NCBI GenBank assembly: GCA_964538405.1 | Contig: CAZIET010000018.1 | Span: 1-11,641 of the forward strand | From: JAGVWT01 sp964538405 | GTDB taxonomy: Archaea; Nanobdellota; Nanobdellia; Pacearchaeales; GW2011-AR1 | DNA: 11,641 bases | Direction: 5' to 3' | In this document: positions 5,893 to 11,641 of the stretch, piece after piece | Position numbering within the stretch: position 1 is the first letter of the stretch | Layout of the letters: each line of letters starts with the position of its first letter | Notes under the pieces: generated by a model | Seen by the model: only the letters and a program-made list of their open reading frames with translations | The model's database searches: none | Told to the model about the DNA's origin: nothing | Program-made: the position numbers and the translations under genes

Positions 5893-6201
5893 TTAATCCT
5901 TGACTTCTATTTTTATATTCACGCTTTTTGGAATCCTAAGCCTCATAATGTTGTGCAAAACCTTTTCATTTGCTGGCAAATCAATAAGCCTTTTGTGAAT
6001 TCTCATCTCCCATTTGTCGAAAGTTGCCGTTCCGTTTCCGCATGGGGATTTTCTTGTTGTTATTTTGAGTTTCTTCGTAGGTAATGGAACCGGACCTCTT
6101 ATCACAATGCCCGCACTCTTGGCAGTGGAACTAATGGAATTGCAGATTTCATTGAGCATTCCTATGTCTGTGCTGTTCAGCTTGACCCTTACTCTTGACA
6201 T
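5893..6201 (-). CDS. rps10: Small-subunit ribosomal protein uS10
   Basis: A 102-residue uS10 of archaeal/eukaryotic type. Visible hallmarks are the start MSRVRVKLNSTD, the loop GPVPLPTKKLKITTRKSPCG, GTATFDKWEMRIHKRLID (about residues 60-80) and the C-terminal strand IPKSVNIKIEV. uS10 sits in the small-subunit head and in bacteria doubles as NusE. A longer reading from a TTG at 6216 adds five residues, but the ATG at 6201 gives the usual archaeal length of about 102. It also places a TATA box about 25 bases upstream, inside the 3' end of the preceding gene. In many archaea rps10 follows the EF-1A gene. Here its neighbour is an unknown protein, so the usual linkage is lost. Confidence 0.96.
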   Translation of the reverse strand: MSRVRVKLNSTDIGMLNEICNSISSTAKSAGIVIRGPVPLPTKKLKITTRKSPCGNGTATFDKWEMRIHKRLIDLPANEKVLHNIMRLRIPKSVNIKIEVKD

Positions 6202-6220
6202 AAGAATTGTAATCAAAATT

Positions 6221-6231
6221 TTATTTAAAAA
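6221..6231 (-). promoter_or_regulatory. Candidate TATA box of the uS10 gene
   Basis: The minus strand reads TTTTTAAATAA, centred about 25 bases before the ATG at 6201. It overlaps the last codons of the upstream unknown gene. It argues against the TTG at 6216 as the start, because that codon would lie only about 10 bases from the box. Confidence 0.5.
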
Positions 6232-6556
6232 CCTTGTCTTTGCTGATGTCTACTATAGTTTCTATATTTTCAAAGAAATTGAACTCGACAAAATTAGCTT
6301 CGTTCCTTGTTTCAGTGACGACTGCAGCCACTTTGCCATTATAAAATAAAAAGTGAATGGTGCCATCAGTTTCTGTTGCTGGCTTGTGGAGACCATATCT
6401 ATCAATTTCATATGGTGATGGCCTTGAATTAGACTCAACTTGTAACCTTCTATCAATCTCTTCTTCTACATCATGGAAAAATCTTTCCATTGTGTCATAT
6501 GCATCCCGTGTTTCTCCGGTATTTCTTAGCATAGACTTCGGCTTGGCAAAATGCAT
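6221..6556 (-). CDS. Unknown 111-residue protein
   Basis: I do not recognise this family. The N-terminal half is charged and probably helical (RDAYDTMERFFHDVEEEIDR, about 18-37). The C-terminal half looks like beta strands (IHFLFYNGKVAAVVTE, about 67-82, then FVEFNFFENIETIV, about 89-102). There is no membrane segment or metal motif, so it is probably a small cytoplasmic alpha/beta protein. An in-frame TTG directly precedes the ATG at 6556, but the ATG is preferred because it lies about 26 bases from the shared TATA element. It is the first gene of the minus block, divergent from the DedA gene, and ends 19 bases before the uS10 start, so it may be cotranscribed with uS10. Confidence 0.65.
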   Translation of the reverse strand: MHFAKPKSMLRNTGETRDAYDTMERFFHDVEEEIDRRLQVESNSRPSPYEIDRYGLHKPATETDGTIHFLFYNGKVAAVVTETRNEANFVEFNFFENIETIVDISKDKVFK

Positions 6557-6570
6557 CAACTAACATTTCT

Positions 6571-6588
6571 AAAAAGCTTTTTATATGT
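6571..6588. promoter_or_regulatory. Shared divergent promoter with one near-symmetric TATA element
   Basis: The 50-base spacer between divergent genes contains AAAAAGCTTTTTATATG. Read on the plus strand, TTTTTATAT is centred about 25 bases before the DedA ATG at 6607. Read on the minus strand, ATATAAAAAG is centred about 26 bases before the ATG at 6556. No second TATA-like box is evident in the spacer, so one element probably serves both directions. Confidence 0.55.
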
Positions 6589-6606
6589 TGTCCTTTAGTT
6601 TAGAGG

Positions 6607-7239
6607 ATGTTTATGGAATTAATATACTTCTTTTTGAATCTTGAGTCAAATCTGAATGGATTAGTTGATGTTTATGGTGTGCTCATTTATTTCATTCTTT
6701 TCCTTATCATTGCCTTGGAAACAGGGACTGTAATCGCTCCAGTTCTTCCCGGAGATTCATTGATTTTTGTTACAGGGGCTTTGGCTGCGCAAGGAACATT
6801 AAGTTTGGTGACTTTGTTCTTTGTTTTCTTTTCGGCCGCTGTTTTTGGAGATGCAATGAATTACTGGATTGGTTACAGAGTCGGAATGGTTCTTTTCAGG
6901 AATCCCCGCTCAAAAGTTTTCAAAAGGGAATATCTTGAAAGAACGAAGAGATTTTATGCGGAACACGGCACAAAAACAATAATCATTGCCAGATTCATTC
7001 CAATAATAAGGTCATTTGCTCCTTTTGTTGCCGGAATGGGCAAAATGAATTACATCAGATTCTCCACTTACAATATAATCGGTGGGTTTCTATGGGTGTC
7101 ATTGTTTTTGATAGGAGGATTTTTGTTTGGCAACATTCCGTTTGTCGGGGAAAACCTTTGGTTTTTCATAATACTAATTGTAATGATATCATTCACTCCA
7201 ATAATCATTGAATTATATCATAGAAGAAAGAGATTGTAA
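6607..7239 (+). CDS. DedA-family integral membrane protein (VTT domain)
   Basis: A 210-residue polytopic membrane protein. Family signatures are ALETGTVIAPVLPGDSL (about 36-52, with E38 and D50 acidic), GDAMNYWIGYRVG (about 81-93), and RFIPIIRSFAPFVAGMGKM (about 129-147), whose R129, R135, P139 and G143 are typical of DedA proteins. Hydrophobic segments lie at about 24-60, 64-80, 148-172 and 184-202, with a basic C-terminal tail. DedA/VTT proteins are implicated in phospholipid scrambling or transport and membrane homeostasis; the substrate here is unknown. The start is ATG 6607 (leaderless, TATA 25 bases upstream). ATG 6613, six bases after an AGAGG, is a possible alternative that removes two residues. 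The next gene begins 42 bases downstream. Confidence 0.9.
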   Translation: MFMELIYFFLNLESNLNGLVDVYGVLIYFILFLIIALETGTVIAPVLPGDSLIFVTGALAAQGTLSLVTLFFVFFSAAVFGDAMNYWIGYRVGMVLFRNPRSKVFKREYLERTKRFYAEHGTKTIIIARFIPIIRSFAPFVAGMGKMNYIRFSTYNIIGGFLWVSLFLIGGFLFGNIPFVGENLWFFIILIVMISFTPIIIELYHRRKRL

Positions 7240-7240
7240 A

Positions 7241-7249
7241 GTTTAAATA
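7241..7249 (+). promoter_or_regulatory. Candidate TATA box of the antiporter gene
   Basis: GTTTAAATA follows the DedA stop directly and is centred about 37 bases before the ATG at 7282. It would give a short leader of about 10 bases. The match is moderate, and readthrough from the DedA gene is also possible. Confidence 0.35.
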
Positions 7250-7281
7250 GTAAAAGTTGCTGTAAGAATAAAAGGGTTGAA

Positions 7282-8985
7282 ATGGCAGGAGAAATCTTAA
7301 TTTACTTGAGTTTGATTATTGCGATAGCTGCAGTACTCTCTTTTTTTGCGAGATTGATCAAACAACCACCAATAATTGCTTATCTTATCACCGGTGTAAT
7401 TGCAGGGCCGCTTTTCTTTGGGATGATCGGACCCACAACTGATTCTTCCGAAATAACGCAGATTTTTGCACATATAGGAGTTATACTATTGCTGTTTATT
7501 GTTGGTTTGAGTTTGGACTTCAGGGTTCTTAAGGAAGTTGGAAGCGTTTCTGTTCTTGCAGGATTTACTGAATTAACCCTTACCGGGGCAGTGGGATTTT
7601 TGCTTGCTATTGGACTGGGTTTTTCTTCTGTAACGGCACTCTATATCGGCGCTGCACTTGCCTTCTCATCCACAGTAGTTGTAGTCAAGATTCTTTCTGA
7701 TAAAAAAGAAATTGATACTTTACATGCAAAAATTGCCCTTGGAATCCTGATTGTTGAAGACTTTGTGGCTGCAATAGCACTTATGATAATACCTTTAATC
7801 AGCAGTGAGAGTTCAATTTTATACGTTTTTTTGCAATTATTCTACATTGTTTTATTGATTGCAGGAATATTTTTGCTTTCAATTTTTGCACTTCCGAAAG
7901 CAATGAATGTTTTGGCTAGAAATCAGGAAGTTTTGTTCTTGTTTGGAATAGCTTGGGCATTATTGGTTGCCTTATTGTTTGATATTTTTGGGTTTTCAAT
8001 TGAGATAGGGGCATTGATTGCGGGAATGGCGCTCGCATCAAGCAAATACACTCTGGAATTAGGGGGAAAGATAAAACCATTGAGAGATTTCTTTGTTGTA
8101 CTGTTCTTTGTCTACTTTGGAAGCCAGATGGTTACCGCACTAGATTGGAATTTGGTAAAAGCCGCAATAATATTTTCGTTGTTTGTGATTATGGGAAAGC
8201 CAATTATTGTCATGACAATGCTAAGACTTTTTGGGTACAAGAAAAGGACAAATTTCCTTGCAGGATCAAGTCTTGCGCAGATTAGCGAATTTTCTTTGGT
8301 GCTGGTCTTATTGGCATATAACTTGGGACACATAAGTCAGGATATTATGAGCTTAGCGGTTTTGATTGCAATAATAACAATAGCGGTAAGCAGTTACAGC
8401 ATCTATTATTCACACAACATCTTCAACAGAATTTCACACTTCCTAAATGTATTTGAGGGAAACAGGAAAATGATCCAAACTAATGACAAAACGGAATATG
8501 AGGTCGTGCTGTTTGGATATCATAGAATTGGATCAAAAGTCGGAGAGGCATTGAAGAAGGCAAAAATTCACTTTGTTGTGGTAGATTACAATCCAAAAGT
8601 CATTCTTGATTTGGCAAATGAAAAAATAAATTGCGTTTACGGTGATGCAAGCGATGAGGAATTTTTGGAGGAATTGGATTGGGACAAAGTCAAATTGGTT
8701 ATTTCAACAATTTCGGATTCAAATTCAAACCTTGCAATAAAGGATAAATTGGGCCAGCTAAGATCAAGCGCCATCTTCATAGCGACAACGGAACAGCCGA
8801 TGACTGCATTAGACCTGTACAAGAAAGGGGTAGATTACGTGGTAATCCCACAGCATCTTGGCGGGGATTATGTTGCCCATCTGATAACAAATTTCGGAAT
8901 TGACAAGGCTAAATACAGGAAAAAAGGAAAGGACCATTATCGGGAATTGAACAAGCAGAAAAACAAACTTAACAGCCACTTGTGA
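7282..8985 (+). CDS. KefB/CPA2-type monovalent cation:proton antiporter with RCK_N domain
   Basis: A 567-residue protein. Residues 1-375 form a multi-helix CPA2 antiporter domain. They include LLLFIVGLSLDF (69-80), AFSSTVVVVKILSDK (127-141), the presumed ion-binding pair E159-D160 in ILIVEDFVA, and K306 in MGKPII. Residues about 404-545 form a TrkA-N/RCK Rossmann domain: GYHRIG (412-417) as the dinucleotide loop, D435 after the second strand, and YGDASDEEFL (about 453-462). Such proteins exchange K+ or Na+ for H+ across the membrane, gated by NAD(H) on the cytoplasmic domain. The ion pair is Glu-Asp rather than the Gln-Asp of KefC or Asp-Asp of NapA, so transport stoichiometry is uncertain. 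The middle glycine of the usual GxGxxG loop is His. The protein ends with a basic tail rich in Lys and Asn. Confidence 0.92.
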   Translation: MAGEILIYLSLIIAIAAVLSFFARLIKQPPIIAYLITGVIAGPLFFGMIGPTTDSSEITQIFAHIGVILLLFIVGLSLDFRVLKEVGSVSVLAGFTELTLTGAVGFLLAIGLGFSSVTALYIGAALAFSSTVVVVKILSDKKEIDTLHAKIALGILIVEDFVAAIALMIIPLISSESSILYVFLQLFYIVLLIAGIFLLSIFALPKAMNVLARNQEVLFLFGIAWALLVALLFDIFGFSIEIGALIAGMALASSKYTLELGGKIKPLRDFFVVLFFVYFGSQMVTALDWNLVKAAIIFSLFVIMGKPIIVMTMLRLFGYKKRTNFLAGSSLAQISEFSLVLVLLAYNLGHISQDIMSLAVLIAIITIAVSSYSIYYSHNIFNRISHFLNVFEGNRKMIQTNDKTEYEVVLFGYHRIGSKVGEALKKAKIHFVVVDYNPKVILDLANEKINCVYGDASDEEFLEELDWDKVKLVISTISDSNSNLAIKDKLGQLRSSAIFIATTEQPMTALDLYKKGVDYVVIPQHLGGDYVAHLITNFGIDKAKYRKKGKDHYRELNKQKNKLNSHL

Positions 8986-8992
8986 AGAAATA

Positions 8993-9001
8993 TTTATAAA
9001 T
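8993..9001 (+). promoter_or_regulatory. TATA box of the toxin-antitoxin remnant
   Basis: TTTATAAAT lies eight bases after the antiporter stop, centred 25 bases before the ATG at 9022. The promoter of this pair appears intact even though both coding frames are broken. Confidence 0.6.
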
Positions 9002-9021
9002 TTTAGAATTGCTTGTATTTT

Positions 9022-9229
9022 ATGGATATAAAGGTTTCTAATGAGATGAGGGAAATTCTGTTGAAATTAGCAAAACTTCAGTCAGATATGGATTATCTAA
9101 AGAGCCATTTAAAAGACGAGGACATATTTCTTACTAAAGAAGAGAGAACTACTTAAGAAAAGCTATGAAAATGAAGAATCTGGAAAGCTTGTTTCTTCAA
9201 AACAACTTAGAAAAGAATTAGGAATATGA
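9022..9229 (+). pseudogene. RelB-like antitoxin, frameshifted
   Basis: The ATG at 9022 opens a frame that runs 44 codons (MDIKVSNEMREILLKLAKLQ to LTKEERTT) and stops at 9154-9156. Dropping one base in the GAGAGA run near 9143-9148 continues the protein as KEEELLKKSYENEESGKLVS to RKELGI, stop TGA at 9227-9229, for 68 residues. The restored protein has the charged-helix layout and length typical of small archaeal antitoxins found upstream of RelE/ParE toxins. The restored stop overlaps the toxin start as ATGA, which strongly supports the reconstruction. Antitoxins of this kind bind and block the toxin and repress their own promoter. The one-base insertion could be real decay, a sequencing or assembly error, or (less likely) programmed frameshifting. 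Confidence 0.7.
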
Positions 9230-9486
9230 CGTTTTTAATTGATTATGACAATCAGCCGATTAAATTCTTAAAAAATCAGGATAAGAATATATCTCAGAGG
9301 CTTATGGATAAAATTGATGAAACTTTACCAAATAATCCAGTTCCCCACAATGCAAAATCCCTTCTTGGATAACACAATTGTTTCAGAATAAGAATAGGAG
9401 ATTATCGTGTTCTTTATAGGGTTGATTATAAATCAAATAAGATTGTGATTTTTAAGATAGACAAAAGGCCGAGGGCTTATGACTAA
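9226..9486 (+). pseudogene. RelE/ParE-family toxin, interrupted by an in-frame stop
   Basis: The ATG at 9226 opens MTFLIDYDNQPIKFLKNQDK and runs 48 codons to AKSLLG, then TAA at 9370-9372. The same frame resumes after that stop with HNCFRIRIGDYRVLYRVDY, then IVIFKIDKRPRAYD, ending at TAA 9484-9486 (86 codons in all). The pattern AKxLxG, FRIRIGDYRVLY, then a final strand with DKR is the signature of RelE/ParE toxins, which cleave ribosome-bound mRNA or inhibit gyrase. The basic core needed for activity (R in FRIR, GDYR) lies after the stop, so the 48-residue product should be inactive. A single base change in a Tyr codon would explain the stop. With the upstream frameshift, this looks like a dead type II module. 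Confidence 0.75.
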
Positions 9487-9487
9487 A

Positions 9488-9495
9488 TTTAAATA
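9488..9495 (+). promoter_or_regulatory. TATA box of serS
   Basis: TTTAAATA directly follows the toxin stop and is centred about 25 bases upstream of the serS ATG at 9517, consistent with a leaderless mRNA. Confidence 0.55.
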
Positions 9496-9516
9496 ACATA
9501 ATTAATTCTTCTTAGT

Positions 9517-10803
9517 ATGATTGACATAAAAGACTTGCGTGAGAATCCAAAGAAATACAAAGACAATACAAAAAAGAAGTTTAAGGACCCGAAGATTGTT
9601 GATGATTTTTTGAAAATTGATTCCTTATGGAGAAGCCATAGGGTAAGGGCGGACGAATTGCGTTCAGAAAGGAACAAAATAAGCGAAAGGATAAATCACG
9701 CAAAAAAAAACAATGAGAATATTTCTTTGTTGATAAAACAGGCAAAGGAACTTCCTGGGAAAATTCAGGAAATGGAAGAAAAGGAGAAGGAAACCTATGT
9801 TGAATTAAGAAAAAAGTTGCATGGCATTCCAAACATAATGTCGAAAAGAGTTCCTCTTGGAAAAGATGACTCCCAAAATGTTGTGGAAAAGGTTTATGGA
9901 AAGCCAAAGAAACCAAAATTTGAAGTCAAGAGCCATGTTGAAATTGCGGAAAATCTGGGAATGGTGAATTTTGAGGATTCTGCGAGAGTTTCCGGAACGG
10001 GATTCTATTATTTGGAAGGAGACTTGGCTTTGTTGAATCAGGCTTTGATAAATTATGCAAGAGATATCATGGTAAAGAAAGGATTCAGATATATTGAACC
10101 TCCATTAATGTTGAAAGAGGAAATTATTGATCAGGTTACAGACTTGAATGACAAGAAAAACCAGATCTATTTAATTAGGGATGCTGATTTGGCCTTAATT
10201 GGCACTTCAGAACATTCACTTATTGGTAGGTTTGCGGGACAGGAAATAAATGAAAAGACCTTACCTATAAGACATACGGCATATTCAATGTGCTTCAGAA
10301 GGGAAATTGGAAGTCATGGAATGGATGAAAAGGGATTGTTCAGAACACATCAGTTTAACAAAATAGAAATGATAATAGTTTGTCTTCCAAAAGAGTCAGA
10401 AAAGTTCTACGAAGAAATGAAAAAAATAACAATTGAAATATTCAAGGGACTTGAAATTCCGATAAGGGTTTTGAAAATATGTTCTGGAGATTTGGGAGAC
10501 TTGAAACAAGAACAGATTGATATGGAAGCATATTCTCCAAGAAAGAAAACGTACTTTGAAGTTGGAAGCTGCAGCAATCTAAGCGATGCACAGGCAAGAA
10601 AGCTTGGAATCTCAACAAGAATAAAAGGAGAAAGAGTTGTTCCACATACATTGAATAATACTGCAATCGCAACATCCAGAGCTATGGTTGCAATTTTAGA
10701 GAATCATCAGCAAAAAGATGGAAGTGTGAAGATCCCAAAAGTCTTGCATAAATATATGGGTGGAAAAAAGGTTTTGAAAAGTGGAAAAACTAAATCAAGT
10801 TAA
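9517..10803 (+). CDS. serS: Seryl-tRNA synthetase
   Basis: A 428-residue class II synthetase that charges tRNA-Ser. The N-terminal part (about 28-105) is a charged coiled coil that grips the long variable arm of tRNA-Ser. Motif 1 lies near GFRYIEPPLMLK (about 189-200). The TSEH segment (230-233) belongs to the serine pocket. Motif 2 is CFRREIGSHGMDEKGLFRTH (259-278), with R261 contacting ATP. YFEVGSCSN (about 346-354) is the serine-binding strand. Motif 3 is LNNTAIATSRAMVAILEN (379-396), with R388. Motif 3 lacks the bacterial GSGLAVGR form and is closer to eukaryotic LNSTLCAT versions. Length is typical of the standard SerRS, not the rare methanogen type. The start is supported by the TATA box. 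The 3' end overlaps the next gene by 23 bases. Confidence 0.96.
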   Translation: MIDIKDLRENPKKYKDNTKKKFKDPKIVDDFLKIDSLWRSHRVRADELRSERNKISERINHAKKNNENISLLIKQAKELPGKIQEMEEKEKETYVELRKKLHGIPNIMSKRVPLGKDDSQNVVEKVYGKPKKPKFEVKSHVEIAENLGMVNFEDSARVSGTGFYYLEGDLALLNQALINYARDIMVKKGFRYIEPPLMLKEEIIDQVTDLNDKKNQIYLIRDADLALIGTSEHSLIGRFAGQEINEKTLPIRHTAYSMCFRREIGSHGMDEKGLFRTHQFNKIEMIIVCLPKESEKFYEEMKKITIEIFKGLEIPIRVLKICSGDLGDLKQEQIDMEAYSPRKKTYFEVGSCSNLSDAQARKLGISTRIKGERVVPHTLNNTAIATSRAMVAILENHQQKDGSVKIPKVLHKYMGGKKVLKSGKTKSS

Positions 10804-11050
10804 ATTTGGAATTGCCGGAGGGATAACATTTGCGCTTCTTATTTTGCTAGTTGAAATTGTTTTGTGGATTGTTTTAGTTCCTTTTTACAATAATATGATG
10901 TCAAGCCTATATGGGGTTCCTGGATTGGATGCATTTGACCTTTTCAAGACCCTTATTGTCTCATTGGTTGTTGGGTTTTTAATTGGGTTTTCTCTTAATG
11001 GACTGTTTGCCTGGATTTATAACAAACTGTTAGTGGTGAAAGTAAAATAA
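10781..11050 (+). CDS. Small two-helix membrane protein, DUF5676-like
   Basis: An 89-residue protein with two predicted membrane helices, at about 9-35 (GIAGGITFALLILLVEIVLW onward) and about 53-80 (ending GLFAWIYNKLL). The layout KFGIAGGI, a loop with SLYG, then GFLIGFSLNGLFAWIYNKL resembles small membrane proteins classed as DUF5676, sometimes labelled holin-like. I recall that pattern but could not check it. The frame has no ATG near its start. The GTG at 10781 is used, overlapping serS by 23 bases, with an AAGG about nine bases upstream as a weak ribosome-binding site. The overlap implies translational coupling to serS. Function is unknown, and a link to aminoacylation is not implied by the sequence. 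Confidence 0.7.
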   Translation: MEKLNQVKFGIAGGITFALLILLVEIVLWIVLVPFYNNMMSSLYGVPGLDAFDLFKTLIVSLVVGFLIGFSLNGLFAWIYNKLLVVKVK

Positions 11051-11061
11051 CCATTCAATGC

Positions 11062-11079
11062 TATAAATTCTTTTAAAGG
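11062..11079 (+). promoter_or_regulatory. Candidate TATA boxes for the terminal small-gene pair
   Basis: Two A/T boxes precede the ATG at 11099: TATAAATT centred about 34 bases upstream and CTTTTAAAGG centred about 25 bases upstream. The second has the leaderless spacing seen elsewhere. The first would give a leader of about 8 bases. Confidence 0.45.
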
Positions 11080-11098
11080 ACATACAACTGCTGTTTTT

Positions 11099-11350
11099 AT
11101 GAAAGTAAGGACAAAGAAATTGCATGATAGAGGAATTGCTAAAGTTGAGACTTCTGGGGAAATCAAGGAGATAATAATAAACGAGGATTTTATGAATCCG
11201 AAAAGACTTTCTGTAAGTGTTTGCTTCAGGGGCAATAATGGATCGGGAATAGTTGATTTGACTGCTGAAGAGATAAATGAAATACAAAGCGAACTTTCTT
11301 CAAAAAAGAAGCTTCTTGGAAAAGTTAAGGTAATGAGGTTTAAGAAATAA
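11099..11350 (+). CDS. Unknown 83-residue basic protein
   Basis: I do not recognise a named family. The protein is small and basic at both ends (MKVRTKKLHDRG and the tail KVKVMRFKK). Its middle has strand-like segments (EIKEIIINEDF, about 21-31, and RLSVSVCFRGNNGSGIVDLT, about 36-55) followed by one helix (AEEINEIQSELSSKK). The single cysteine is not in a metal-binding pattern. It has its own promoter-like boxes and is followed after one base by the next gene, so the two form an operon. Codon use resembles its neighbours. A soluble role is likely. RNA binding is conceivable from its charge but unsupported. Confidence 0.65.
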   Translation: MKVRTKKLHDRGIAKVETSGEIKEIIINEDFMNPKRLSVSVCFRGNNGSGIVDLTAEEINEIQSELSSKKKLLGKVKVMRFKK

Positions 11351-11351
11351 A

Positions 11352-11639
11352 ATGCCAAGTTTATATGAAGTAACATATGAAAATGATAGAGTATGTGTTG
11401 TTGCCAAAGATAAGCCAAAAGCTATAGATGTGTATGTTAATTTTAAAGCGAGGCGAATAATTAGAGGGGGAATTCATGATGGTACTACATATCATGATGC
11501 TGCGGTAAGAGAGAGGGCAGAAAGAATAAAAAGCAGAATGAAAGATGATGATGTGAAACTTATCCACGAAAATACACCAATAAGGCTAGATGTGAGAACG
11601 GGAGATGTTGAAGGGATTTTATTTGAACCTCTTTTTTGA
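11352..11639 (+). CDS. Unknown 95-residue protein
   Basis: I do not recognise this family. The protein starts MPSLYEVTYENDRVCVVAKD, continues with KAIDVYVNFKARRIIRGG (about 23-40), and has a helical segment AAVRERAERIKSRMKDDDV (about 50-68). It ends LDVRTGDVEGILFEPLF. It mixes strands with a charged helix, lacks membrane segments, and is complete, with TGA at 11637-11639 just inside the window. The ATG is one base after the preceding stop, so it is almost certainly cotranscribed and translationally coupled with the 83-residue gene. Function is unknown. Confidence 0.65.
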   Translation: MPSLYEVTYENDRVCVVAKDKPKAIDVYVNFKARRIIRGGIHDGTTYHDAAVRERAERIKSRMKDDDVKLIHENTPIRLDVRTGDVEGILFEPLF

Positions 11640-11641
11640 TT

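Noticed and set aside
6202..6216. TTG at 6216 as the uS10 start (five extra residues)
   Set aside because: The ATG at 6201 gives the usual archaeal uS10 length and the expected TATA spacing; the extra residues do not belong to the family's conserved start.
6557..6559. TTG just before the ATG of the 111-residue protein as its start
   Set aside because: The adjacent ATG is a better start codon and fits the promoter spacing equally well.
6014..6563. Plus-strand frames opposite uS10 and the 111-residue gene
   Set aside because: They are antisense to a certain ribosomal protein gene and its neighbour, and show no family features.
6571..6582. Palindrome AAAAAGCTTTTT as a terminator or operator
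   Set aside because: It lies between divergent starts, so a terminator makes no sense there. It is better explained as part of the shared TATA region, and 12 A/T-rich bases are too few to claim an operator.
9022..9156. The 44-codon frame as an independent small protein
   Set aside because: A one-base correction joins it smoothly to a typical antitoxin C-terminus that overlaps the toxin start by ATGA, so frameshift is the simpler reading.
1..11641. tRNA, rRNA, insertion sequence, phage or defence genes
   Set aside because: I looked on both strands in the intergenic stretches and found no cloverleaf with conserved TTCRANNC box, no transposase motif and no terminal inverted repeats. The spacers are mostly too short to hold such elements.

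Overview
The window is AT-rich archaeal DNA, most likely from an uncultivated DPANN-type lineage (Woesearchaeota/Pacearchaeota-like; this placement is inference). The archaeal assignment is firm. It rests on a two-subunit clamp loader (RfcS and RfcL), an archaeal-type uS10, a tiny eL41 ribosomal protein, a HerA-type ATPase, and A/T-rich TATA boxes centred about 25 bases upstream of many start codons (the leaderless-transcript layout). A run of 10 N at 257-266 marks a scaffold gap, so this is an assembled draft.

The window has two divergent blocks. Everything from 1 to 6556 is on the minus strand and everything from 6607 to 11639 is on the plus strand. They part at a 50-base spacer that seems to hold one symmetric TATA element serving both directions. 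Read in its own direction, the minus block is: an unknown 111-aa protein, uS10, a three-repeat protein that may bind DNA, eL41 (39 aa), an unknown 136-aa protein, RfcS, an unknown 125-aa protein, RfcL, a purine-type phosphoribosyltransferase (4-base overlap with rfcL), and a HerA-like ATPase. Beyond the gap come the 3' end of a second, about 89% identical HerA-like gene and the first 26 codons of an unknown gene.

The plus block is: a DedA-family membrane protein, a KefB/CPA2-type cation:proton antiporter with a C-terminal NAD-binding domain, a decayed RelBE-type toxin-antitoxin pair (frameshift in the antitoxin, stop codon in the toxin), seryl-tRNA synthetase, a two-helix DUF5676-like membrane protein overlapping serS, and two small unknown proteins that probably form an operon.

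The left half is mostly DNA replication and translation housekeeping: RfcS and RfcL together load the PCNA clamp, and uS10 and eL41 are ribosomal. The right half combines membrane and ion homeostasis with tRNA charging. I see no CRISPR array, prophage, insertion sequence or defence island. The features most worth a second look are the unannotated eL41 gene, the doubly broken toxin-antitoxin pair, the HerA duplication at the assembly gap, and the repeat protein with near-identical DNA units. I do not see convincing evidence for a new multi-gene system.
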